The notes under the pieces: model-generated
The model's database searches: none
What the model was told of the DNA's origin: nothing
What the model saw: the letters and a program-made list of their open reading frames with translations, nothing else
Position numbers and translations under genes: made by a program
Assembly (NCBI RefSeq): GCF_000143415.4
Contig: NW_003314403.1
Coordinates: 128,316-192,315 of the forward strand
Reading direction: 5' to 3'
From: Selaginella moellendorffii
Lineage: Eukaryota; Streptophyta; Lycopodiopsida; Selaginellales; Selaginellaceae
DNA length: 64,000 nt
Shown: positions 18,626 through 30,172 of the stretch, piece by piece
Position numbering within the stretch: the stretch's first letter is position 1
Layout: each line of letters starts with the position of its first letter

Positions 18626-20307
18626 ATGGCGGAGGATCCGGAGAATGAAGAGCCAGTGAGTCCCGTTGGAAGAATGCTCATCCAGCCTCGACTTCATTGC
18701 ACCATTCTCTGCATCATCGGCTTTCAAGACACAGTCAGCGTCCCTGGAATCAAGAGCAAGCTCCTCCAAACCTTTGCCAAGCACAAAAGATTCAGTAGCA
18801 TCATGGTATGTTCAACTTCCCTCGCTTCAATCTCTTAACGCCTCTCTTTCTTGGGTTTACAGCAACTCGATGGCTCTGGACGCGAGAAATGGGTTAAAAC
18901 TCGAGTCAACATAGAGGAGCACGTCATTGTTGCAAATATCTTACCAGAGGCCCAGAAGTCTGCTTCGCCGGTTGAGGACTATGCCGCTGCTCTGGCCGTC
19001 GCTCCACCGCTCGATCCAAGAAAGCCACTCTGGGAGGTCCACATACTCAACGTCCCGTCGTCGGATTCAGCTGCCAGTTGCATTCTAAGAGTCCACCACT
19101 CGCTCGGCGACGGCATCTCTCTGGTTTCCCTGCTTGTAGCAACACTCAGAAGTGTGAGCGATCCAGAAAATCTGCCAAGCATGCCACTCCCACCTCGAAA
19201 GCAGCACCCGAAAGGGTTCTTCGCGGGACTCTGGTTTGTCCTCTGGACAGTGCTTGCTACGCTGTGGTACACAGTAACCGAGGTTGGGAGATTTGCAGCA
19301 GTCACTTTGTTCTCCAAGGATAGTTCCACGCCAATTAAAGGGTCTCCTGGAGTCGAGCGCATGCCTAAAAGAATTGCATCCACGGAGATATCACTGGAAG
19401 ACATGAAAACTGTAAAGAAAGCTGTGAATGGGGTACGTTACCTGAACACCCTCTGACTGACTTGGACGTTGGATTCTTTTTTCCTTGTCGCAGACGATCA
19501 ACGACGTCATGCTCGGATTTGTTTCAGCAGGGATCGCGAGCTACCTGCGTGAAAAATCGCCAAAACAAAATTTTGAAAGCCATCGCATGCATGCAACGGC
19601 ATTAGTAAACATAAGAAAATCCCCAGGCTTACAGGCAAGTGTAGAATTCTTTCAAGCATGGCCCTCACCGTGTTTTTTTCGTTGTTGTCACAGGAGATAG
19701 CAGACATGATGGAGGGATCATCCAAAGCACGCTGGGGAAACCAGATTGGTTATTTGGTCATTCCCATTCCACTGAAAGAGCACACTGATCCACTCGAGCA
19801 TGTCCGGTCTGCAAAGAAAATCAGCACTAGGAAAAAGCTATCACTAGAGGCTCCATTTACCTATGCAGCCGGCTCCTTGACGATGAAACTTTGTGGACCA
19901 AAGGTCAGTCGTATGTCTTCGTCGTCCTGCAAGATTGAAGTTATTTCACTCGCAGATCACAGCGGATGTCACATACAAAACGCTAGCAAATACAACTTTC
20001 TCGATCTCAAACGTCATGGGACCTCTCGAACCCATGATGCTCGACGGCAACCCAATCACCAGCATCGTTCCTACAGTCGTCGGACAGCCTCAGGTAAGCT
20101 CTCTTTGACGAGGATCGACTAAACCATGTTTTTTTTTTTTATCAGTCACTCTTCATACATCTCCAAAGCTACGCTGGAAAAGCAAAACTAGTGGCCACTG
20201 CCGCCAAAGACATCATACCAGATCCTCAAAACTTGCTACAGCACTGCAAAGATGCGCTAGAAAGGATGAAACAAGCAGCAATCACAGCAAAAGAGTGGAC
20301 ATCTTAG
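18626..20307 (+). CDS. WSD-type wax ester synthase / diacylglycerol acyltransferase
   Basis: Six exons (18626-18805, 18863-19432, 19494-19634, 19694-19903, 19956-20093, 20146-20307) give 466 aa, normal for plant WSD1-like enzymes. These transfer acyl groups from acyl-CoA to fatty alcohols or diacylglycerol, usually at the ER. The N-terminus has EEPVSPVGRM as in the family. The catalytic HHxxxDG motif is present as VHHSLGDG, and the C-terminal DUF1298 part includes the ISNVMGP strand. A hydrophobic segment (FFAGLWFVLWTVLATLWYTV) follows the catalytic half. The third intron is GC-AG (ACAG/GCAAGT at 19635). ATG 18566 is an in-frame alternative start; I prefer 18626 because similarity to the family begins there. 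Confidence 0.9.
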
Positions 20308-20388
20308 AAAAAAGCAAGAACACAAAAGGACTTATTAGACATTGTTCAAAGAGGTCGAAAGGAACAGCCATTGCTGGCTGCTCCTCCG

Positions 20389-20635
20389 CTACCCTTCTAT
20401 CTTTCCAGTGCCGTGAGCAAGATCGTAGATTCCGCGCGCCTGGATATCGAGAAATAAGGGCGAAATCTGAGAGAAAAGAGGGGCATACCGTGTAGAATCC
20501 CGTGAAGAGCATGAGAGCGCCCGGGATGAAGACCGCAAAGATGCGATCGTATGGCATCTTCAAATGCACCAGTTTGTCCACGCTCTGGAGGTAGCGCTGC
20601 TTTTCCCTCACGCGACGAATCTTGTCCGCGTTCAT
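20389..20635 (-). CDS. Cytochrome c oxidase subunit 7a-like protein
   Basis: Two exons (20635-20489 and 20439-20389) encode 65 aa. The sequence has VREKQRYLQSVDKLVHLK, a single transmembrane stretch around FAVFIPGALMLFTGFY, and ends RGIYDLAHGTGKIEG. This order (charged N-part with K-Q-x-Y-x-Q, one membrane span, G-I-Y-x-x-x-H-G-x-G-K tail) fits the plant COX7a-like subunit of mitochondrial complex IV. It faces RbfA head to head with 99 bp between the start codons. Confidence 0.75.
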
Positions 20636-20734
20636 GGCGCCTTCTCCTCGCTCAAAGCCCTAGAAATATCGATCCCCAAGAACCCTAAATAAAAGATATC
20701 AATGGCATAGTGCTGAGCGCCATTCGCGATTCCA
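20636..20734. promoter_or_regulatory. Compact bidirectional promoter with telobox-like motif
   Basis: The 99 bp between the divergent COX7a-like and RbfA start codons must hold both core promoters and 5' UTRs. It contains AACCCTAAA at 20681-20689 and a related AGCCCTAGAA at about 20656. Telobox motifs are frequent upstream of plant genes for translation and organelle biogenesis. Confidence 0.5.
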
Positions 20735-21635
20735 ATGGCGGAGATTTTGCAATGCGCGAGCTTGGGCCGGCATTTCCAGGTAGAGCGCTCCTCTCTCGCA
20801 CAGCAATGGTGTGGATTTCCAGCTCCTTCGTCTCGGCCGGCATTTGGTGGCTCGTTGGGCTTGGCGAGGAGGAGGAATGGATTGAGCACGGTGTGCATGG
20901 CTCATCCCAGGAGAATTAAAATGGTAGCGCAGCAGATTAGAAGGGAGGTCGGGGAGATGCTCATCAAAGACAAAGTTTTGATGCAAGCCATTCTTCCGGA
21001 AGCGGCTCTCGGTGCTGACTTGTATCTCTCCTCCGTGACGACTATCAGTGATGTAGAAATCTCGCGGGACTTGCAAGTAAGTTCTCACATTTTTTTCAAT
21101 GCTTTCTAGCCGGACTTCTTTCCAAGTTTTTACTCTTCCACTCTTCCAGTTTTTCCTCTTTCAACCTTGTCTTCATTGTTTCCTTTGGGCTTGAGCGCTT
21201 CCTTTTTGTTTTGTTTCTTTGAGTATCTTGGCCGACTCATAGTTTTCGGTTTTCTTACGAACGGTTCTCTCCAGGTGGCCAAGATCTATATCTCCGTGTT
21301 TGGCGACGAGCGAGGCAAAGAGATTGCGATAGAAGGTCTCAAATCTCGAGAGAAATACGTGCGAATGCAGCTCGGGAAACGCATGAAGCTAAGGCTAACT
21401 CCCGAGGTTCGTTTCATCGCGGACGATTCGTTCGAGAGGGGTGCCAGGGTACGTTACAAAACTTCCACGCTCTCTCGCGCTTATCAAGTGCTTTGGTTTG
21501 CAGGTGATTAAACTCCTGGATAGACTGAAAGAGGAAGCGGAGAGAAAAGAGCGCGGCGAAACTATCCCCGACCGCTCCGACGACGAAGACAGTGACTTTG
21601 ACGACGATGATGAAGAGATAATCTTCGTGGAGTAG
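20735..21635 (+). CDS. RBFA: Chloroplast ribosome-binding factor A
   Basis: Three exons (20735-21076, 21275-21448, 21504-21635) encode 215 aa. Residues 1 to about 55 are rich in Ser, Arg and Ala and look like a plastid transit peptide. The RbfA KH-like core follows: RRIKMVAQQIRREVGEML, a strand and helix with SREKYVRMQLGKRMKLRLTP, and VRFIADDSFERG. RbfA binds the 30S subunit and helps mature the 5' end of 16S rRNA. The C-terminus is very acidic (DDEDSDFDDDDEE). The organelle targeting is inferred from the N-terminal composition. Confidence 0.88.
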
Positions 21636-22148
21636 CAAGCAAAGCTAAGCAAGATTCGTGCGAATTCTTAGTGAGATCGACGACGAAGAGATCATCTTCG
21701 TGGAGCAATGATCAATCGACATCGTGTCAAGCGATTGGTTTGTTGATTTCGTCTCTTCTACTTTGCGATCGTGTCACGCCACTGGGGGGCTTGATCAAAA
21801 GGAAGAATCGAATCGAATTATTTGGACAAGACCATGGAACGTGCGTTAAGAACAACTCATGGTCAAGTGAGTGGAAGAACAATTTTAAAGAGCTTTGGAT
21901 GGGAGTACGACAAAAAAGGCCAGGCCACACCATGGCGTACGAACGAATGCGCCAGAATCGACGGTCCCTCTTGCTCCCTAGCCTAGGGCAAATATTTCTC
22001 GACATCGACTTGGATGCCTACATTGTCGCCCTTGTCGCGATCGATTGTCATTGTCGGTGGTTCTTGGCGTTTTTCCCCTGCGATTCAGCGCTGATGTCTG
22101 AGGCGATGGCGATGGATGTGCTTGTGATCGCGCACTGAGCTCAATAAG
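21636..22148. other. 3' flank of RbfA and 5' flank of the phosphatase gene
   Basis: 21681-21705 repeats, with few changes, the coding sequence of the acidic RbfA tail at 21608-21632 (GAAGAGAT-ATCTTCGTGGAG). The rest has no supported gene. Confidence 0.5.
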
Positions 22149-25100
22149 ATGGATCGCTCGTCTGAATCGGTGTTGCAAGGTAGTAGAGCGACAATGCCGC
22201 TAGATTGCATCACGGAGGACGATATTCCGCAGGCATCTGTGCCTGTGCCATGCTCTCCTCGCAGATTTTCGTCGCTTCCCAAGGCACTGGAGCAGGTATC
22301 GAGAAATTTGCCAAAGAAGGGATTCCGCTCCTTCTCCCACACCGGAATCTACTATCCCAAGCGGAGCCTGCCCGAAGAGCTCGATGCCGATGTCAAGTGC
22401 GTTCCAAAATTCTCCGCGCTTGCGTTTGGAAAATCCAAGATGGAGCTCGCTGCAAGCCAAGAGGCTCAAGAAGTGTCTACGAGCGAGGTAAAATCCTAGA
22501 GAAATCCTAGGAGGACTTTTACATGGTTTTGGATTTGTGTGTTTGGCAGAATGTGCTTCCCAGGGCGTGTCGTATCAGAGTAAACATTGTCGCCGTCAAA
22601 AATCTCAAAAAAAGAGTACGCGATGTCGACGTCAAGGTGGCTGGGCTCAAGCTAAAAGTGGAGAACCAGTCGAGACATTCTAAGCAGGTACACAAGCTTA
22701 AAACCCAGTGAGATCTGAGAGCTCGGTTTGCCATAGGCCTCGAGGATTTCCCCAGCGTCTGAGAGCATTTTAGCGAGCTTGTGTAGTTGTCCGTTTGAGA
22801 GGTATATCGTGGAATGCACAGAAAGGAATGTGTGATTCACTTGATCATAATAGCGTGGACTAGGTTGCTATGCTGGAGTGGATCGCCAGGTGCGGTCAGG
22901 CAAGAGAAACAGGTCTTGTCCCCACATTCGCGAGCAACATTTCCTCTTTTTTCTTTCCTCTGCTACCTGACCGCTTCTCTGTTTTGGGCTGCTCTCAGAT
23001 TCGGGTCGGAGCGATCGAGCAAGATGGATCCGTTAAAGTTAACCAGAGCTTCACTTTTGACATCAAGGATCCAAATGTACAATTTTTGCAGCTTTGCAAG
23101 TATTTTCCTACTGACGAGTTTGGGTGGTTGGACAGAATGCAGTTCTGCTGTTACACGTCGTTTCTAAGACACGTTTTGGAGGAGAAGACTCGCTTGGGAT
23201 TTCTACGGAAGTTCGTGTTGCTGATCTTCTCGATAAAAAGGGAGGTCTGAGGAAGATGTCTTTTCTCCTTGTGCCACCTTATTGCTCTGTTTCATTTCAG
23301 GTGGTCAAGATGGAAAAACCAAGTGGTATGATCTTTTTTCAAAGACTGGGAAGAGACTAATGCCGGGGAAGGTGATCAGTCTGTTTGCTTGACTTTTAAA
23401 AATGTTCGTTGTTGTCGTGTATTTGCAGGTTTTAATGGACATAGTTGCAGGAATAGCTGAACCCGAGCATGATATCAGTGTTTTCTTGGGTACATGGAAT
23501 GTAGGAAACGCAAGACCGGTATGTCAGCTATAATTCTGGGCCAATTTGCTGATCTTTGGCAGCTCAGGCTGCGGATTTGTCATCGTGGCTTCCTACAAAG
23601 AGCGAGCACGAGCTGCTAGTTATTGGTGCGCAGGTAGAAAAGTCTTTGTATGTTCCTGAGGACTGCATAACGCCATTATTTATTTCAAGGAATGCGATTA
23701 TCCGCCTCGACCACCTTTCTCGGACTGTGCCAAAGACTGGATAAACAGTGTAAAGTATGTTGTGCTTAACATGGGCGTAATGTAGGATTTTATTTTTTCT
23801 CTGAAAGATTTTGCAGTTACATGCAGGTCTTGCATAGGCCAAAGATACAAACTTGTTTGTGCTGTGTCACGAAGCCAGATCCGTTTGGCGGCGTTTGTGC
23901 GAGATGATGCCGAGGTAACTTTTTGTTTTCTACACAAGTGTTCTAGATTCGCTATGCAGAAAGCCATATCGGAGATGGATAGTGGAAGTGAAGCCACAGG
24001 AGTGGGCCATGTCGTGGCAAACAAAGGCGCGGTATGCATTGCTTTTAAGGTAACAATTCCTTATATTTTGGTCTGTGAATGATCCTGTGCTCGTTCCTTC
24101 AGTTTTGGGATACGGATTTGTGCTTTGTAAACTCACATCTAGCTGCACACATGGGATATTGTGACGTGCGAAACGGCAATTACCGAGGTTCAGTAGGACG
24201 TTAATTGTATATACTATAATGTAACTGAAATTCTGATCTGCAGAGATTGTCGAGAATCTGAGCATTGGCTATCAAGGAATGGACATTTTAAGTAAATTTC
24301 ATCATGTTTTCTGGATGGGAGATTTGAACTATCGTCTGGATTTTGAAAATGTCGAAGAGAGAACAGTTTCACCGGAGTGAGTAATGAACATAGTAATGCT
24401 TATTTTGACGTTTTGGAGCAGGAAAGGCGTCTGGCAAAAGGTTGTCGATCAGATCAATGCTGGCAATTACAAGGAGCTCTTGGATCACGACGAGGTTTTG
24501 TTTGTTTCACATGTCCTTGGACTTCATATTGTGATTATCTCAGTTGACAAGAGAGATTGCAGCGTCAAGGGCTTTTCATGGATTCAAGGAAGGGAACATT
24601 GGTTTTGCTCCAACATTCAAGGTATAGATGCTTATCCGAAAACTAGGCTTCTTATCACGTTTATTGCAGATGATTCGGGACACTTTATCTTCATACAATG
24701 AGAAACGTCTCCCAGCATGGTGCGATCGTATTTTGTGCCGGTCATTTGATGGGTGCTATATGAGACCAACTTCTTATTTTTCAGCGCCTGAAATCTGTAC
24801 TAGGTACCTCTTCATACGTCAACTTACCAGACACTAAAGCTGATAAACTGATGGTAGTGATCACAAGCCAGTGGGGGCAACCGTGTCACTTACAGCATAT
24901 GCGCTTCCTTGCTTGAACTTCGATGCTGACGGGAGAAAATGGCACATACTTGTAAGTTTCATTTAACGCGTTAGACGTACCGAGCTTGATGCTTTCGTGC
25001 CAGCTTACGTCACTGGAGGCTCAAGGATTGCGGTCGTCAGATATAAACGGTTTTTCAGACCCGTAAGTGGTGTTGCTTCTTTCACTCAACTTCTCCCAGG

Positions 25101-25660
25101 TACGTGTCTTTTGGAGGTGCAAACCTGGTGAGCGAGTTTCACTCCAAAGTCAAATATCGAACACTGAATCCAGTATGGGATCCTGCGAAGGTAGCTCTTC
25201 CTCTAGCTGATTCTTTCAATGACTACAACTCGTATTTGCATCTGCCAAGGACCTGCCTAAGCTAGTTGTCACTGCAAGCTCCCTTCACCGGCTGGAGCAC
25301 GAATATTTGATGTGCCATGTTCTTGACTATGACTTCACTTCGGCTAACGACACTCTTGGTAAGGCCAGCCCCGTCCCATTCTTCAGGATGATTGGATAGC
25401 ATTCTTTAGGATTCGGAGCAATTCCGCTCAATGGTGTCGTTGCTGCATTCAAGCGAAGTCCGGACGAAGTTGCTCAGTTTAAGATCGAGCTGCTGCACCG
25501 CGGCCTTCCCGCTGGCATCCTCAAAGGTGGGATGAAGCTAACGTGGGAGAAGAGCTTGGTCAAGCAAAAAACTTCTCTCGCCGATAGCTTGATTGTGCGG
25601 ACTTTGACACTACGGAAGAGTTTCAAGAAGACGTTCTTCGCTAGAGAACACTTCCAGTGA
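22149..25660 (+). CDS. Inositol polyphosphate 5-phosphatase with flanking C2-like domains
   Basis: Twenty exons, from 22149-22487 to 25410-25660, join in one frame to give about 746 aa. After about 110 residues without a clear domain comes a C2-like segment (CRIRVNIVAVKNLKKRV to KTKWYDLFSK). The catalytic domain has FLGTWNVGN, ELLVIGAQE, GHVVANKGAV, SHLAAHMG, HVFWMGDLNYRL, FHGFKEGNIGFAPTFK, LPAWCDRIL and TSDHKPV, all the signature blocks of Mg-dependent 5-phosphatases. A C-terminal C2 domain (PYVSFGG, NPVWDP, DYDFTSAND) follows. It should remove the 5-phosphate from phosphoinositides or inositol phosphates at membranes. The first exon is the least certain. Confidence 0.87.
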
Positions 25661-25890
25661 GCCATGGACGACGGGTGGGTTGGATCTTCTTTTTCATTCA
25701 TTTGGTATGATCTGTTTTAATCGTTAATGTTGTGTTTCTAGGCTTTACGAGGTAGTTACTGTAAAGGGTCTCATTTTCTTGGCGTGGCCTGGCGTCTTCT
25801 GCGCGACAACGAGCAAGGTATGGCGACATTCCTCCAACCCATCTAGCTAGTTTGATCTCTCCTCTTTTTTATTTTCTTCAGTTAGTAGTG
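25661..25890. other. Spacer between phosphatase and carboxylesterase
   Basis: Contains a TTCTTCAG acceptor-like site at about 25880 just before the esterase ATG, suggesting a spliced 5' leader. No coding frame is supported. Confidence 0.4.
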
Positions 25891-26910
25891 ATGGATGAAT
25901 CTCCTCCCGAGTCGTCGTCCCGGGTAATCAAGCTCAAGGGGCTGTTCGGGCTTTTGATCGACACCCAAGACGAGACAGTGATCCGGCCCTCGACGATGCC
26001 GTTCCCTCACCTCCAAGCCAATCCCAACTTTGTGGATGGCGTAGCTTCCAGGGACGTGGTCATAAGCGACAGTCCCTCCATCTGGGCCCGGGTGTTCCTC
26101 CCCGAGAAGGCCAGCCTCGTCCGCGATGACAAAGCTTTCAAGAAAGTCCCAGTGATCCTCTACTTCCACGGCGGTGCCTTTGTGATCCTCAGCCCCGACA
26201 TCTCTTTCTACCACCAGTACTGCGAGAAGATCGCCAGAAAGACAAATGCGGTGGTGGTGTCGGTGGACTACAGGCTGATCCCAGAGAATCGTCTTCCTGC
26301 TGCGTACGACGACGCCTTTACGGCTCTGAGCTGGTTGAAGACTCAGGCCACCGCTGCAAACGAGCTCGTCGACCCGTGGCTGGCGACGTACGCGGACTTC
26401 GGCAAGATCTTCCTTATGGGCGACAGTGCCGGAGCCAACATCGTCCACCATCTTTCAGTGCGAGCTTCTTCGAGTGACTTGGAGCCGCTGGCGATCAGAG
26501 GACAGATTTTGGTGCAGCCGATGACGGGGGGCCCGGACAGGCTGCGCTCGGAGGTTGTGGGTGCTAAGAACGGATCATTCTCCTTCCAGACCAACGACTG
26601 GTTGTGGAGACTGGCTCTTCCCAAAGGCTCCGACATGTCTCATCCGTATTGCAATCTCCCGGCGGCTGTTATGGAGCTGGCAAAGGTTCCTCTGCCTCCG
26701 GCTCTGGTGGTGTTGGGAGGAGTAGACTGGATGCACGACAGGCAGTTTGAGTACGTCGCTTCGTTGAGGAAGACCAAAAAGGAGGTGGAGCTTCTCGACT
26801 ATGAGAAAGCTAAGCATGGCTTCTTCATCTACGATACCGAGGAGACAGGCAATTTCCTTCGAGCACTGGCTGGCTTCGTCACCAAGCGCTCCAGGGAGGC
26901 TAGAGCATGA
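25891..26910 (+). CDS. Plant carboxylesterase (CXE / GID1-like hydrolase)
   Basis: Single exon, 339 aa. It has the oxyanion-hole motif YFHGGAFV, the nucleophile elbow GDSAGAN, and the acid and base residues in the DWMHD and KHGFFIY regions: the alpha/beta-hydrolase layout of plant CXE enzymes. This class hydrolyses esters of small molecules; the gibberellin receptor GID1 is a non-catalytic relative in which the catalytic His is changed. Here the His is kept (KHGF), so an enzyme is more likely than a receptor. Start chosen at MDESPPES; an upstream non-ATG extension is not supported. Confidence 0.88.
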   Translation: MDESPPESSSRVIKLKGLFGLLIDTQDETVIRPSTMPFPHLQANPNFVDGVASRDVVISDSPSIWARVFLPEKASLVRDDKAFKKVPVILYFHGGAFVILSPDISFYHQYCEKIARKTNAVVVSVDYRLIPENRLPAAYDDAFTALSWLKTQATAANELVDPWLATYADFGKIFLMGDSAGANIVHHLSVRASSSDLEPLAIRGQILVQPMTGGPDRLRSEVVGAKNGSFSFQTNDWLWRLALPKGSDMSHPYCNLPAAVMELAKVPLPPALVVLGGVDWMHDRQFEYVASLRKTKKEVELLDYEKAKHGFFIYDTEETGNFLRALAGFVTKRSREARA

Positions 26911-26969
26911 GTTTAAAGTTTACCAGTTAGATAGAAGCGAGTTACCTCCCTTTTTTTTCAATCTTCCTT

Positions 26970-28394
<1,425 letters not shown>

Positions 28395-29045
28395 CCAAAA
28401 ACCCTAAGCCCTAAACTTCTTGCCATGGTATCTTATCCCACGGATATTCGTATCGCCTTAAGCAGAGAAGCCCTAAATTCGCCATAGCCAAGGGTTTGCG
28501 AGCGAGCACAGCAGGTAAGATCGCTCTACGATAGCAAAATCCAACCTTTTTCTTGTGGCAGCGCTGTTGTTGAGCGATTTCGTCCGCCGCGCCTCTCGAC
28601 TTCTTCTTTTTTCGATTTTCCTGCCACTGCCGAAGGATTGAAAGGGTACTGTGCATCGTGTTTTTCATCTTTGCCGTGCCTGCGGCTTTGATTGCATCGT
28701 CATTTTTCGAGTCATTCAAGCTGGTTCCTCACAGCAAAGGGGATTTTGTTTTCCATCTGAGATATGTGTCATTTTTGAGTGCCTGCCATGCGCACTTGTG
28801 CGTCGTTTCCTCGCCATGGTTTTTACCTCGCCCCTGTGGTCTGGCTTGAATTGCCTGGTCCTTCCCGGGTCCGGTGTAGAGGGCGGTTAAGTCTGTGTGA
28901 AACTCGCAGCCATTTTGGCTACTGCTGCTCTCGATACTCCAGAGACAAAGGCGGAGGCTGGTATCATTTAGTTAAGGGAAGCTAGCTTGTAGTTTTTTCG
29001 TTTTTTCTTGTTCTTCGTGTTTCTGGTGACCACCGAAAGCGTGAG
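28395..29045. other. Divergent intergenic region between DHS and RING gene
   Basis: A double telobox-like motif (AAACCCTAAGCCCTAAAC, 28399-28416) sits just upstream of the DHS ATG. A short + strand frame at 28658-28849 has a hydrophobic stretch (IFAVPAALIASSFFESF) but no supporting start context or splice partner; I leave it uncalled. Confidence 0.45.
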
Positions 29046-29974
29046 ATGGACTGCTCAATGGCAAGCTCTGCTGCTGCTGTTGCTGATGAAGCCGGAAGAC
29101 TGGAAGACATTGAAGCTGTAACGGCCCAACTCTGGTCCGTGAAAGTTGCCGACTTCTCGGAGTTTGTTATGGAACGTCCCGAGGCCGCCTGCAATGAAGA
29201 GAAGATTGAGGCCGCCTGCAAGATTGCTGCCGAAGGCTCGTCTGCCTTGAAGCATGGTTTTTCGCCGTCGTGGCTCTGTGCAATCTGTCTGGAGAAGATA
29301 CGAGTGGAAGACACGGCACAAATCAAAGGCTGCGACCATGCTTACTGGTACTTCATGCATGCATTTTGATACAACGCTAATTATCCTAGCTCTTCTTCTT
29401 TTCTGTTTCCAGTGCGAACTGCATCCTGAGATGGGCTTCCTACAAGGAAAGTCCATGGTGTCCTCAGTGCAAGCTTCCATTTTCTTCTTTGTTTGTCTGC
29501 AAGACACTTGATGGAAGGTACGGTTTGTGATTTTCCTTTTCATGGTTTTCATGGTATACTTTCGTCTGTCACAGGATGAGTGACTTCATGGTTGAAGAGA
29601 GCGTTTGTCTTCTGCTGAGGTCCACCTGGTTCAAGCCTCTCCCTCCTGCAGCCGCTCAAGAGCCAGAAGACGTTGAGGATTACCAGGACGAGGATGAGCT
29701 TTACGAAGAAGAGTATTACTACACTTCGAACGTCCGGCTGGGTAACAGGCGGTGGGGTGACAGTGGCTATGTTCGTGGTGGGAGAAAGGAAGCACGCCCA
29801 GTAAGCGTTCGTCAGGTGACAGCCGGTGAAGGAAGTGCTTCAGGCGGTGGCAAGGGAAAAGACGTTGTGAAAGAAAGCGTGAGCGTTGGACGACGAGCGA
29901 AACGGGCTCAGAAGCGTGTGGAAGCTGAGCTCAAGCTCAAGCAGAAGGATTGCAGCGACAGCACGCTCGTCTAG
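29046..29974 (+). CDS. RING finger protein, probable E3 ubiquitin ligase
   Basis: Three exons (29046-29347, 29413-29517, 29575-29974) give 268 aa. The N-terminal 75 residues are helical in composition. A C3HC4 RING follows: CAICLEKI, GCDHAYC, CANCILRW, CPQC; the HAYC cysteine codon is split by the first intron. The C-terminal half is acidic with a Tyr/Glu stretch (EDELYEEEYYYT) and then basic (GRRAKRAQKRVEAELKLKQK). RING proteins of this type transfer ubiquitin from an E2. Substrate unknown. Confidence 0.85.
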
Positions 29975-29985
29975 TGTCAATCAAG

Positions 29986-30172
29986 GTATGGATTCGTAGG
30001 ATTTTGTTTCTAGAGTTTCTAATACTCGATTCTTCCTTTCTCAGAGACGGCACAGGAATAAGATCCGATCCAGGTATGGATTTGTGGTTTCTTCATAGGA
30101 TTTCTTTTCTAGAGTTTCTAATGCTCGATTCTTCCGTTCTCAGGGACGGCACAGGAATAAGATCCACTCAGA
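29986..30172 (+). repeat. Tandem duplication of a 3' UTR intron and following exon
   Basis: Unit 1 (29986-30073) and unit 2 (30074-about 30172) each begin GTATGGATT and contain TCTAGAGTTTCTAAT. Each has a C(T)TTCTCAG or GTTCTCAG acceptor (ending 30044 and 30143) and continues GACGGCACAGGAATAAGATCC. Both copies keep plausible donor and acceptor sites, so the RING transcript may carry two copies of the same 3' UTR intron. Confidence 0.65.

Noticed and set aside
28658-28849. Possible small membrane protein between DHS and the RING gene
   Set aside because: No start context, splice partner or family resemblance; the hydrophobic run alone is not enough.
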